The position numbers and the translations under genes were made by a program. Shown here in pieces: positions 35,588-45,599 of a stretch of 64,000 bases of DNA. Positions within the stretch are counted from its first letter, which is position 1; the number at the start of each line of letters is the position of its first letter. The notes below the pieces were generated by a model. That model did no database searches. It was not told the DNA's origin and was given only the letters and a program-made list of their open reading frames with translations. The stretch covers positions 13,226,292 to 13,290,291 of the forward strand of contig CP154956.1 in assembly GCA_039621445.1 (NCBI GenBank), in the 5' to 3' direction. The stretch is from Euglena gracilis. Lineage: Eukaryota > Euglenida > Euglenophyceae > Euglenales.

Positions 35588-35830
35588 CTAGGATTAGGGT
35601 CAGGGTTAGGGTTAGGGTTAGGGTTAGGGTTAGGGTTGGGGGTTAGGATTGGGGTTAGGGTTAGGGTTAGGGTTAGGATTAGGGTTAGGGTTAGGGGCAG
35701 GGTTAGGGTTAGGTGGCCATTGCGGGGTGTACATTAGTAAAGTCGGACGCGGGTCACTCTTAATGGACTCCCCCTGGACACTCTACATGGCCCCCCCTCG
35801 GGGGGGGAGGCCATGTAGACTATGGCTGCC
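35374..35830. mobile_element. Palindromic element carrying telomere-type repeats
   Basis: GGCAGCCATA-CTCTACATGGCC at the left mirrors GGCCATGTAGACTATGGCTGCC at the right. Next come GGGTCCATTAAGAGTGACC / GGTCACTCTTAATGGACTCC, then ACACCCCGCGATGGCCACC / GGTGGCCATTGCGGGGTGT, then (CCCTAA)n and (TTAGGG)n meeting at TCCTAGGA (35587-35594). TA-rich DNA flanks both ends. The whole element is an arm-to-arm palindrome of about 457 bp. Confidence 0.88.
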
Positions 35831-35941
35831 TTATATATATATATATATATGTTATAATTCAAATTTGCAACCACCCTCCAAATAAAAACACGGGTGTGTA
35901 TTCCCTGCTGGAATTTGTCCCCTAACAAGCCGGCCAGGCAC

Positions 35942-35992
35942 AAGCCCGGGCCAGCGCCCGCATCGCCCTCCATCGCCCTGTTCAACCTGCAG
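35942..35992 (-). CDS. Possible small exon between two membrane exons
   Basis: A GC-rich patch follows TCACTGCAG on the minus strand and could encode LNRAMEGDAGAG before a GCCCGG context like that at other kinase exon ends. It fits between the exons at 36.6 and 34.8 kb, but reading frame and ends are guesses. Confidence 0.25.
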
Positions 35993-36340
35993 TGACAGTT
36001 TGGTCCCACTTTGAATCTGCTTCACTTGCTGAACCAGGCAATTATGAATTCGAAATTCGAAGCAACAACGTCAAGGATTGTTTTCGGTGTAAGAGATGGA
36101 AAGCCCGTGAAGCACCAAAGTGTTGGTGCCTTCTGGGATATCCCTTGAGCATCCTTTCCTTTCAGATCCTTTCTTTGGATACCAAATTAAGGATCGCAGG
36201 TGGGTTTCTGTATCTAAGGGTTTCTGCACCAGAGGGATCATCTATGTGTGTGGCTTTCATCATCATCTTTGTTGGTGTTTCAGGAAGCTCGATTTTCCTG
36301 GCCATAATTCACCCTGAATCACACATGCACACGACATGTG

Positions 36341-36371
36341 CGGACACACAGACAGACAGACAGACAGACAT

Positions 36372-36405
<34 letters not shown>

Positions 36406-36462
36406 GGACGGACGGACGGACGGACGGACGGACGGACAGACGGACGGACGGACGGACGGACA

Positions 36463-36502
<40 letters not shown>

Positions 36503-36510
36503 CACACACC
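36341..36510. repeat. (CAGA)n-(CGGA)n-(CA)n compound microsatellite
   Basis: Runs of ACAG, then ACGG, then AC in a clean transition from tetranucleotide to dinucleotide repeat. Open frames (Arg/Thr/Asp, His/Thr) are artefacts. Confidence 0.96.
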
Positions 36511-36589
36511 AACGACCTTGAAATTTTGCATGGTCTGTGGGAGTTGAGAAAACTCAAGTACAGGGGGAAATAAAGTCCAAGGATGCTGC

Positions 36590-36708
36590 CTGATTTTGAG
36601 CGATGAGTTCGTCAGGATGCCGATCAGCAGGGACGCCCAAATCACCACGACGCCGCCGAGGGTCCAGGAGTTCAGCCCGACGACCGACAGCGACACCAGG
36701 TTGCTGAG
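36590..36708 (-). CDS. Histidine kinase exon: membrane segment(s)
   Basis: Translates as LSNLVSLSVVGLNSWTLGGV and then VVIWASLLIGILTNSSLK, which are hydrophobic segments ending in polar residues. The 5' side has a plausible CTCCAG acceptor at 36709-36711. The 3' end reads AAAATCAG followed by GCAGCA, which would need a GC donor. It lies upstream of the H-box exon, as expected for the sensor membrane domain. Exact ends are uncertain. Confidence 0.55.
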
Positions 36709-37117
36709 CTGGAGCCAGGGCCAGGTTAGCCCCAGGGGAAGGTCCCCCAGGCTGTGTGTGCAGGAGATGAAAAAGGAATTCATTCAGTCCGACGAGGGGC
36801 AGCGTTACTGGTTCAGGAAGGGGGGCCCCCACACCCTGACTCCAAAGGCGACCAACAAAAAATTGACCCGTAATTGGCAAGTTGGTGCCTCAGGGGAAAA
36901 CGGGAAGGGGTGGTGTGGGGGAGGGCCAGGTGGTCGACCACCTTTCAGCCTAGGGAGGGTACCTAGTTCCAGGGCAACACTCACACCCCAGGTGCACTTT
37001 GGATCTAAACGTAACGGAACTGTCAGTACAACAAAATTTTCGCACTACACTAAAAAAAATTCAAGCTAGTTTTTGTCAAAAAAAAAAAACTAGCTTGAGT
37101 TGCGGAGCAGTATACAT

Positions 37118-37912
37118 TTTGAAACCGTGTATGGGGGCTCTGGTTTCACGCCCGAACCGGCGTCCAGGACGCCGGTTCGGGCGGGAAATTTCCTGCCCGA
37201 ACCGGCGTCCAGGACGCCGGTTCGGGCATGAAACCGGCGTCTAGGAGACCCAAAATAAAAAGTGCCAAAAAGTGTCCAAAAGGGTTTGTAGACAGGTGGC
37301 AATCATATTTGAGCAGTTTTTGGGTGGTGTTGGGCCAAAAATTGGGGGTTTTTGAGGAAAAGTTTCCTTTTGGCCAATTTTGGAGAATTTCTGAAGTAGA
37401 ATACCACGCAGCATGGCAGAAATCTAAGGCCATCTGCTGAAAGCCCTTGAGAAGAACTTTCGATCGATGGGCAACATGGCAGCTGAAAAGTGCAATTTCA
37501 GATATGCAAATGGGGTCCAAAAAATGCGGAAAAATGCGATCGCTGATTTTGAGAGCGCTTTGCAATCTGGCTGAGTTCTGTGGGTACCAAGCGAAAGGTG
37601 TTGGCGAGACCTTTCGTTTGATATGCAATATGCAACCTGAGCTGTAGGATTTGACAAATTAGGATGTCAAATTTTGGAAGACACGATCGCTGAAAATAAG
37701 CGCTGCGTGCATTATGGCCGAGTCCTGTGGCCATCTGTCGAAAGTCCTTGAGAAGAGCTTTCAATTGATGGGTAAAATGGCTTCCTCAGTGTGTTTGGGC
37801 CAAAGTCGCCCAAAACAGCCCCAAACATGGGTGTTTTGGGCGAAATTGGCCGTGATTCCTCGGCCGCCGGTTCGGGCGTGAAACCAGAGCCCCCGATACA
37901 CGGTTTCAAAAA
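37118..37912. mobile_element. ACGCCGGTTCGGGC-TIR element, copy 1
   Basis: GAAACCGTGTATGGGGGCTC and CGCCCGAACCGGCGTC at the left are the reverse complement of 37865-37912. The interior shares AAGTGCCAAAAAGTGTCCAA, TTGTAGACAGGTGGCAATCA and many more stretches with 47786-48665. The left end contains an extra CCGAACCGGCGTCCAGGACGC palindrome duplicate. No coding frame is conserved between the copies, so it is probably non-autonomous. Confidence 0.88.
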
Positions 37913-38094
37913 CTGTGTCCCAAACGCCGGTTCGGGCGTGAAACCAGAGCCCCCGATACACGGTTTCAAAAACTGTGTCCCAAACGCCGGTTCGGGCGTG
38001 AAACCTGTGCCTAGGACGCCGGTTCGGGCGGTACCGCCCGAACCGGCGTCCTAGGCACAGGTTTCACGCCCGAACCGACGTTTGGGACACAGTT
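37866..38094. repeat. Amplified right end and 124-bp palindrome
   Basis: The 60-bp block from CGCCGGTTCGGGCGTGAAAC to CAAAAACTGTGTCC is present twice (37866-37925, 37926-37985). It is followed by a palindrome from 37971 to 38094 centred on GGTACC (38030-38035), with arms of about 62 bp and one mismatch. Confidence 0.9.
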
Positions 38095-38397
38095 CTCGAT
38101 ATAAAACCCCAGTTCAAGCTCAATACCTGCCAGCCCATCAACGTTTGCTGAGTTGATTGATTGAGTTGAAATTTAGTTGCATGAGAAAAACTCAAAATAG
38201 TAAAAGGAAAACAAACGCTTTTGGAGTTACATCCAAAAAAACCCTAACATTTTAAAAAAAAACATGAGCAGATAACCCCCCCAAGCTCAAAACCGCTTCG
38301 CCAAACTCTTTGAGCCAGCAATCAGTGGATTCTCCTTAAAATTAATGGGTAAAAGTTGGGCCACATCGTTCACAAACTGTTTAGCATTTTTGCACCA

Positions 38398-38590
38398 TCA
38401 GAACCTAAACTGGCACCAGGGACTGTGATAACTTCCCAGTGCTGGCAGGTTGAGTGAAGAACCAACCCCAACGGGACCCCACAGCTTCTTGAAGAATTCA
38501 ATTTCCATCACGGAGGCTGGCATTTTTCTTTGGATTTTGGAGTCAAATTTGGAGTCAAAAGGCCAAGCTAACCCACACCAGGGAATTTCC
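38398..38590 (-). CDS. Weak candidate exon
   Basis: The minus strand encodes FDSKFDSKIQRKMPASVMEI then EFFKKLWGPVGVGSSLNLPA up to a stop. Composition is protein-like, but there is no recognised family or clear acceptor. Confidence 0.25.
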
Positions 38591-38997
38591 CCCCGGGGGG
38601 GGTCCAGGCGGCCGGCTGGAAAAAGGTGCTGGCAGGAAAACAGGTGCTGGCTGGACCCCCCCTGAAGGGTCCGGGGGGGGGTCACCTCTGGGGGGTCCAG
38701 GGAGGTGGTTTGAACCCGACTTCCAGGATGAACCTGACTGGGACCCCCCCCCCAAAAAAATCAGGCAAAACAGCCCAAATTCAACTGGGTTGCATTTTCA
38801 GCCAAATTTTGAGGTGAACCCCCCCAAAAAAGTTCAAAAATAGCCTTTTTTTGGCCATTTTTTGACCCCTTTTCCCAAAATTATCGGCGCTTTTCGCCAA
38901 AAAATTTTCGGCCAAGCCCAGCCTCACTTACTTCATTTTTATAAAAACGGCCATCTGGTCCCAAAACTGGAAACCACTTGGGTTCCCATTATGATCT

Positions 38998-39140
38998 CCG
39001 GGATAGGTATTCCAGTGTGCCGGCCGGATTCGTGCCTGGGGGTGTGAAAAACATGCAGCTATCATAAAACTTGCAAGAAATGAACAGTTTTGGAGTGGTG
39101 GAAGATGACCCCAAATGGCATACTGCCATACTGATGGGGG
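38998..39140 (+). pseudogene. Broken copy of the 13.8-kb unknown exon
   Basis: Encodes VPAGFVPGGVKNMQLS, a stop, then NSFGVVEDDPKWH, aligned with the intact minus-strand exon at 13803-13935. The in-frame TAA and loss of the terminal QYNL region mark it as a decayed copy. A GGTATTCCAG acceptor-like site precedes it. Confidence 0.5.
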
Positions 39141-39185
39141 GCATGGGCAAGCACCTATGCCAGATTCCAAATTTTAGCCCGCGGT

Positions 39186-39240
39186 TGGCTGCGGTCGGCT
39201 GCGGTCGGCAGCGGTCAGCTGCGGTCAGCAAAGTAGTTGG
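39186..39240. repeat. GCTGCGGTCG tandem repeats
   Basis: Five units of about 10 bp. The same unit repeats at 40200-40250. Both are followed or preceded by a GGCCAAAA-rich tract, and the pair brackets 39290-40110. Confidence 0.8.
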
Positions 39241-39289
39241 CTGCAGGTGGGGGGCAGGCCAACAAAAAATGAGCATATATCACAATCAC

Positions 39290-40110
39290 GCAATCCACTG
39301 TTGCCGACTTTTGGCCACTTTTCGCTGCTTTTGGCCAGTTTTTGATGCTTTTGGACTGCTTTTGGCCACTGTTGCCGACTTTTGGTCGATTTTTGCTGCC
39401 TTTACCCATTATTTCCTGCCTTTTGCTTTCTTTTGGTCACTTTTGTTGCTTTTGCCCACTTTTTGCTGGGCTTTGGCTGCTTTTGGCCAGCTTTTGCTTT
39501 GCTTTGACCTCTTTTGACCACTTTTGGCCTCTTTAACCCACTTTTGACCACTTTTCTCGCCATTTTCACCCACTTCTGGCCACTTTCAGGCCACTTTAAA
39601 CGTCTTTTTGTTGCTTTTAACATCAAGAGCAGTCAAACGTGACCTAAAAATGGCCTAAAAGTGGCAAAAAAAAATGGTAAAAATGGCCAAAAGCTCCAAA
39701 AGCAGACAAAAATAACAAAAAAAAATGCCCAAAGTGGTTCAAAAAAAGCCAAAGATGGCCCAAAATGATCCTGCTTTTGGCCGATTTGGGTCACTTTAGC
39801 AGCTTTTGTTCACTTTTGGCAGCAAACTGGCGCAAAATGCTCAAAATGGTCAAATTGGACCAAAAAGAGACAAAAAAATGGGCAAAAATAACAAAAGAAA
39901 AGAAAGGAAATGGCTTTAAATGGTCAAAAATGGCCCAAGAGCAGGACAAAATGGCCCAAAATTACAAGAAGTGGGCAAAAAGTGGCCAAAAATTGTCAAA
40001 ATGGGTCAAAAATGGGTGAATTATGGTGACAAATGGGCCAAAAGAGGACAAAAGCGACCAAAAATGGCCAAAAGTGGCCAAAAGTGGCCAAAAGTCACAA
40101 CATGAGCCAG
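39290..40110. repeat. Degenerate GGCCACTTTTGGCC / GGCCAAAAGTGG tract, strand-switching
   Basis: From 39290 to about 39610 the plus strand reads TTTTGGCCACTTTTGG-like words. From about 39640 to 40110 it reads the complement, TGGCCAAAAGTGGCC. Together they form a long imperfect foldback bracketed by the GCTGCGGTCG repeats. Open frames here are low-complexity. Confidence 0.8.
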
Positions 40111-40753
40111 ATGAGCCAGAAAAAATCTCAACATCTGGGATAAAAATGGGCCTAATTCCTCATTCTCACTGAAAAATTGACATCGATTAGAAAAAAGTTG
40201 CGCGGTCGGCTGCGGTCGGCTGCGGTCGGCTGCGGTCGGCTGCGGTCGGCATAGGTGCCTGGGCATGGGGAATGGGACAGGGAGGGGGGTTATTTCCGCG
40301 GACCAGCAAAAGGACCAAACCTTGAAAGACATGTGCACCTGATGCGAAAGAAAAACAGAGGTATCATGGCCTTATTCTGGGTTTCCAAAACTTTCCATTT
40401 CATTCCCTATCATTTGTCAAACTAATTTTATTCAAGCTTATCACAACACCAACTGGCAGAAAAATGCTTGGAACTCTTGACCAGAAGTGCTTTTGTTGGC
40501 AACAAATCACATCCCCTAACAATCCCACCCCAATTGGAAGCCCCCTATCTGGGTTCCTCGCGAAAAGGGAAACCAAATAAACCCCCCAATCAGCATGACG
40601 GTTGTTTTTTTATGTAAAAAAACCTGCAAAATTGGAAACCCCCAAGCATCAAAGGAGCACGGGCACATGTACAGCTTAAACGATGTGTAGAAAAGTGTGC
40701 AGCTTTCTTTCCACGCCCATGTTGTGATTTGGCTGAAAAATTCATGGGTGGAG

Positions 40754-40972
40754 TTACTCCGGAGTTGCTCCGCAATACTTGTTTCTGTCCAGCTCTGAGT
40801 GGCATTGGAACGCCAGCATTGTTGCATGGTCTGGGTGCAGGCCCCAGAGATAGTTCAGAGGGCATTTGGGGAGAAACATGGCCAGAACCGATTTGTATAA
40901 ATTCTGGGAGTGGAGATTATCATCACATTGACTGCATTTTTTCAATGCAGCCACGTGTGTTACAAGAAACAT
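40754..40972 (-). CDS. Weak candidate exon
   Basis: The minus-strand frame encodes KKCSQCDDNLHSQNLYKSVL then HPDHATMLAFQCHSELDRNK with four spaced Cys and His residues. The plus strand is also open here, so the strand is uncertain. No splice site is decisive. Confidence 0.2.
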   Translation of the reverse strand: MFLVTHVAALKKCSQCDDNLHSQNLYKSVLAMFLPKCPLNYLWGLHPDHATMLAFQCHSELDRNKYCGATPE

Positions 40973-40980
40973 GTTTATTG

Positions 40981-40990
40981 CTATATATAC

Positions 40991-41022
<32 letters not shown>

Positions 41023-41040
41023 ATATGCGTGTGTGTTTTT
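40981..41040. repeat. (TA)n(TG)n microsatellite
   Basis: TATATA runs grade into TG repeats. Similar TA runs are at 16930-16985 and 18785-18900. Confidence 0.95.
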
Positions 41041-41191
41041 GCTCATTTCATAAGTATTTGCTGCTCATGCACGCCTCCCAAAACCATTGAAACCATTTAG
41101 AGTGTGCAGTCCAAAAATGACTGCGAGACTCAACCAAATGGGGGTGGTCTTTACAAAAAAAAAGGAATTTATGAGGGAAATTAGGGATAGG

Positions 41192-41618
41192 GCAGGGTTC
41201 GATATAAGGACAGGGGGGGGGGTGGTCCGGACCCCCCCCTGCGGGCCAGGAGGGGGGGGGGGGGGGGGGGACACCCCTCCCCCACCTAAACAGGTGTGCG
41301 GTCTGGGTTGCCGAATTTCGGCCCGGCGCAAAGCGCCGGGCCGAAATTTTTTGACCCCCCAAAACGACCAGAAGTGCCATTTTGGGCACTTTTAGGGCAA
41401 AAATGTGCCAAAAATGCAAAAAATTTTCGGCGCAAAGCGCCGGAGGAAAAAATTGACCCTTTTTGGGGGGGTCCCGGGAACCCCCCGAGGGTCGGTCCGG
41501 ACCCCCCTGGCAGGTGGGGGGGGTGGTCCGGACCCCCCCTGCGGGCCAGGAGGGGGGGGGGGTGGGGGGACACCCCCCCACCTAAACCATGTACGCCCTC
41601 CTTATATCAAACCCTGGG
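41192..41618. mobile_element. CAGGGTTCGATATAAGG...CCTTATATCAAA element, copy 2
   Basis: Ends GCAGGGTTCGATATAAGGAC and CTCCTTATATCAAACCCTGG are inverted repeats. GGTCCGGACCCCC and GCGGGCCAGGAGGGG occur at both sides. Two hairpins CCGGCGCAAAGCGCCGG (41326) and CGGCGCAAAGCGCCGG (41429) lie inside. Confidence 0.82.
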
Positions 41619-42059
41619 ATAGGGTAGGGTCAAAAAATAGCATAAAAGCAGCAGAAACCTTCCTGCTCAACATCAACTTTTGGGTTCCACAAGGAACTCG
41701 GCAAACCCAAGAGCTGCCCTTGGCTCAAAAATGTGGAGCGACCTAAGCGTGGTGCCAAAGGTGCCGGGTTCCCCTCTGGACCCATCAAAGAGGGAACACA
41801 GACAAAATTCTTGTGTTTCTTGTGCACTTTTTTGAGTTTTTTTAACGTCGCATTTTTTGAGAGACAATGCTCCCCCCCCCCCCCCCCATACCCCCCAGCA
41901 CCACGGACAAGGCAAAATACACAAAGAGGATAAACCACCAGGATGCTGCCAGCCGCTGCTGGCCACTTTCCATCGGTTCCATTCCGTCGGAGTGCACTGG
42001 ACCAATTTGGTGTCAATTTTTCATTGTTCAAGCTGAGCATGAGCTCTTGGCCAGTCCGG

Positions 42060-42187
42060 TGCAACTCATTCCCTGTCTTCTGCCTCACCAGCATTTGCCC
42101 AGCATGGTTGCCAGAGCACAGGCGAGGCAGATCAATCCCGAGTGCTTTGACGATGCCATCCCCAAAATGATAGCCTCCAACACCCAA
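42060..42187 (-). CDS. Candidate exon
   Basis: Encodes GVGGYHFGDGIVKALGIDLP then RLCSGNHAGQML up to a GTGAGGC donor-like site. The frame stays open beyond it (VRQKTGNELHRTGQELML). Protein-like composition, no recognised family. Confidence 0.35.
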
Positions 42188-42645
42188 GGCGGTGTCCAGA
42201 GGGGTTTAAAAGTTGGGCAAAATTTTCAAAGTCAAATATTCGCCAAAGAATGCTCCACCAGGCCCTGCAAGGCGGATTTTTTTTAACACAAAACATGGCC
42301 ATTTTGAAACATTTTCTGACCAAATTTCGTCGATTTTTGTGATTTGGCCGCATTTTTGGCCCCAACCAGCTTTGAAATTGGAGTCGCAAAGGTTTGGGTG
42401 GGCTGCAGCCCAAGCCCACGAGCCCCCTCCCGTGGCAGTAACACCGCAGGGCTGGGTGTTACTGGTTGGGACTCGGAGCAGTTTCTGATGGTGGAGTGGG
42501 GGGTCGGAGACTACCTGCATTGGCTTTCTTTCATGTGGCTGCGACCATTGTCTGGAAAAAAAATGCCACAAAGTGGACAATGGCCGGCATCGTCAACCTT
42601 GAATGCTCTCCACCGAAAAGGAAGGTCAACTTGCTTTCCGCTCAC

Positions 42646-42724
42646 CAGCACAAGAAGCCACTTTGTGGGCCTGAATGCGAACACTTGGGGGATGAAGTCC
42701 CACAGCTCCTGGTACAGCCTGTCG
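42646..42724 (-). CDS. Candidate exon with canonical splice sites
   Basis: Acceptor CCTCCTGCAG and donor GTGCTG/GTGAGC enclose a 79-nt frame DRLYQELWDFIPQVFAFRPT then KWLLVL. A second small AG...GT-bounded block (42515-42551) follows after TTTTTTTTCCAG. Joining them gives a stop after seven codons, so this could be the 3' end of a gene. Family unknown. Confidence 0.4.
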
Positions 42725-44055
42725 CTGCAGGAGGCCCCTGAGGCATGCATCACCTAAACCACCCCCCATTGCCGGAAACCTCGAAGTTTTCCAAAAGGTG
42801 GTTCAATGAGAGCCTCCCAGCACACATCATTAAGAACCCCAGGAGGTGGGGGGGGAGGGTTGTTGGGCCAGGAAGGCCCTGGCTGAACCTGTGCTGTGCA
42901 AGCTGAAATTGGATGACTGCCAAAAAAAAAGGGCCTGCCGTTTTTTTTAAAAAAAGGGAGGATCTGACAACACGAAATAATAAACCCTGAAACCACTCAA
43001 AAAACGCCATTCTTTCCATTTTGACCGGTTATTTGCATATAGGGGTCTTATTTTTGGTTTTTTCACTTGACCTACCCGGGCCCGGAAAAAGCATCATTTT
43101 CCAAGTTCCCAAAAAAACCCAAAAAATGATAAGCATGGTTTTTATTTTGGCACCTGGGGGGACACCCGAGAGGGGAATCGGCCGGTACCAAAGAAGAGCT
43201 TTGTTTGTGTTCCCCTTTTGATGGCTCCAGAGGCCAGAGCTGGAGACCCAGAGAAGAAAAACCTGCCACCAGAACACAGAAAGAGCCCTTTTTGGAACTG
43301 AAATAACACCGCGCCGTATGGGGATAGGGTCCAGCCGGCCACCAAGGCACTCAAAGGGCCGCCCTGATGGATTGGCAGTGGGGAACCTGGCACCTTTGGC
43401 ATGAGCAGGGTGGGTCGGTGCCGGGGGAGGGGGGAGGGGTCGGTGCCTGGGCCAAAAGGTGCCAAATACGAGTTTTTCTGGGCTTCTGGCGCTTCAGCAC
43501 CGAAGGTGCTTTGCCCGAGTGCCCAGAGTTTTGGGCACGTGCCCCCCCCCCCCAGGGGTCAGATCTGGGGTTGGCGGGGAAGGGCATCAAAGGGGAGCCT
43601 CCTGTTCCTCGGCCGGCAGTAGGGCCATCGATGGGACGAAGCGGAGAACCAAGTCCCGCTGCCAGGACTCGGTTTGCTGCGTGCAGGCCAACGGAAACAC
43701 TCTCCCGCTCAGGAGAGTTTAGCCTGCATTGTACAGGTATGGTTTGGGGGAAAGATCTGGAATTTAAGATCTTTGCTGGAGGTTTCAGGTATCCCACAAG
43801 TATGGACCCTGGCGCATTGGGACAGAGCAATGCAAAAGTAACCCCCCTCCAAAAATACAGTCCGGACAAAAATGATGAGGAAAAATTGAAGGGATAAAAA
43901 TGACAAATTTCGGTTTTGGAAAATTTAGCTAGGAAAATTCAAATTTTTCACAGAAAATGGTGGTTTACCACTTACCATCCATGCGAGGGAGAATTTTCAG
44001 CAGTAAAAGATAATTCAAAGCTTCAAAAAAAGGTCAACATGGTCTTCTGTGCGCA

Positions 44056-44698
44056 TTACCCTCCCCCCCTATGTCCAACGACTGGTAACCTCTGTCCTCT
44101 GACCGGGGGGGAGGGGCGGTCGTTGGACATAGGGTAGTGACCAAAAAGGTGTCCTCTGACCAGGGGGGTGGTCGTTGGACACAGGGTCGGGGAAAAAAAG
44201 TTTGCTGAAACACCCCAAACAGGTCAAAATTTTCCTTCCGGCGCTTCGCGCCTCCATTTCCAGCCCTGTCAACAAATATTTCCTCAATTAGCACCCAAAA
44301 CGTACCTTCACGCCGCGGGATTTCACAAAAAAAACAAAGATACCCAGCCGAAAATCCCTGCATTCCATCAACCATCTTCACTCCATCATACAACTGAGCA
44401 AACACCCGAAAATGTCATGATGGAATGTTGGGAGTGTGGTGAAAGCTCCTTCTACAACGGCGAGCACTATCTCCCCGGTGGAGCGCTTGTAATGCACAAA
44501 ACTCCCCAGAGGGAACATTTAATGGATGATGGGCTGCGGGGTAGAGGACAAGGCCGGAAGAAAAGCCTTTCAGGGCTGGCAAACCTCCAGTTTTCACACA
44601 CCTGCAAAAAAAAACATCAAACCTCCGAAAAGGTGTCCTCTGACCGGGGGGGGGTCGTAGGACATAGGGGGGTCGTTGGACATAGGGGGGGGGGTAAT
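44056..44698. mobile_element. Inverted-repeat element, TATGTCCAACGACC family, copy 2
   Basis: Starts TTACCCTCCCCCC-TATGTCCAACGAC and ends GTCGTTGGACATAGGGGGGGG-TAA. It shares the GGTGTCCTCTGACC words with copy 1, and a CGGCGCTTCGCGCC half-hairpin at 44238. The interior of about 350 bp differs from copy 1, so the family carries variable cargo between conserved ends. Confidence 0.8.
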
Positions 44699-45034
44699 TG
44701 TGATTCTTCATAAAAAAAACCATATATATCATACCCCATCTTGTGTGCGAAACTTCACTATTCCTGAGCGCGGCTCCCAAGAATGGCATAGAAAGGGTAC
44801 GGGGAGAGAAAATGACGGGAAAGAGAATGCTGGGGGAAGATGGATGGTTTCCCATCGTTTTTGTTTCCCGTCATTTTTGTCCGGACTGTTAGCAAGCTTT
44901 TGGAATTCCCGCCGACACAAATGCAAACAACCCCCAAACATAAGCAACCCCTGACTGGAAGCTATGAAGGAATTTTTGTTAAAACGGCAGAAAAGCAAGG
45001 TTCACACATATGCAACCCTTGTTTTGGAACTTAC

Positions 45035-45296
45035 CGACCGGGGGGTGCAACAGGGTGCCTGCCCCTGGCGGGCACCTCCCCCTGGGGGGGATAGGAGTCC
45101 GGGGGGGACCCAGAAGATTTTCATTGAAAATTGACTTTTCCAGGCCCCCGGCGCCTTCGGCGCCGGGGGTCGGAGGGGCCTGCTATGGGCAGGCACCCCC
45201 AAAACCCTCCCCCCCCCCGGGGGGGGGGTCGGATTGGGTGCTATGGGGTGCCTGCCCCTAGCACCCACCCCCCCCCGTGGGGTGGGCACCCGACTA
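45035..45296. mobile_element. GGTGCCTGCCC / GGGCAGGCACC element, copy 3
   Basis: ACCGACCGGGGGGTGC start, GGTGCCTGCCCCTGGCGGGC, a perfect CGGCGCCTTCGGCGCCG hairpin at about 45150, GGGCAGGCACCCCC, and GGTGCTATGGGGTGCCTGCC near the end. Same order and spacing as copy 2. Non-coding. Confidence 0.8.
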
Positions 45297-45344
45297 AGCA
45301 CAAACCTGGGTGGGGTGAATCGCACGGCAGTGGCCTGGTTGATG

Positions 45345-45425
45345 AATCATGTACGAGTAGGCTGCGGCCATGGCACAAACAAAAATTGTGCCGGCTGGGC
45401 GGCTTGCCAGCACCACGGGGCTCGG
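45345..45425 (-). CDS. Possible membrane exon
   Basis: Encodes LPSPVVLASRPAGTIFVCAM then AAAYSYMI, a hydrophobic stretch. It lies 3' of two stronger membrane exons on the same strand. Other frames over the same GC-rich patch are also open. Confidence 0.3.
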
Positions 45426-45599
45426 CAATGCTTGGGGGACGTTGAGCAGTGGTTGGCGCATCCCCAAACAGCGGCAGGAACGTTGAACTTGGTTCCTGTG
45501 GTCCAACCACATCGATCCGCCCTGGAGAGGAGAACGGAGCTTCGGCGGCAAAAAAGGTGCTGGCCACCAGAGGGGCACCATGGTCCAGAGTGATTTTGA

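Larger units (their letters stand above)
12288..36708 (-). other. Span of a minus-strand hybrid histidine kinase gene (recognisable exons)
   Basis: Read on the minus strand from 36708 to 12288, short GC-rich coding patches follow the domain order of a sensor hybrid kinase. They are two membrane segments, an H-box (LNHTLKN), a linker ending LRRGMKQCKERHV, a YVPV segment, an N-box-like LNLILENAA, a G2-like AGLAHCMLAAAAGGIRLTL stretch, and a receiver with DQHL, SAND and FGK. Product: autophosphorylates the H-box His and passes phosphate to the receiver Asp. It is probably membrane-bound. Introns of 0.2-6 kb are filled with repeats. Exon boundaries are approximate because many junctions do not fit GT-AG. 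A decayed copy is possible, but no in-frame stops were seen inside the core motifs. Confidence 0.72.

Noticed and set aside
35510-35710. A head-to-head telomere fusion scar
   Set aside because: The arrays are CCCTAA followed by TTAGGG, the opposite of a fusion. Matching unique arms outside make it a palindromic element.
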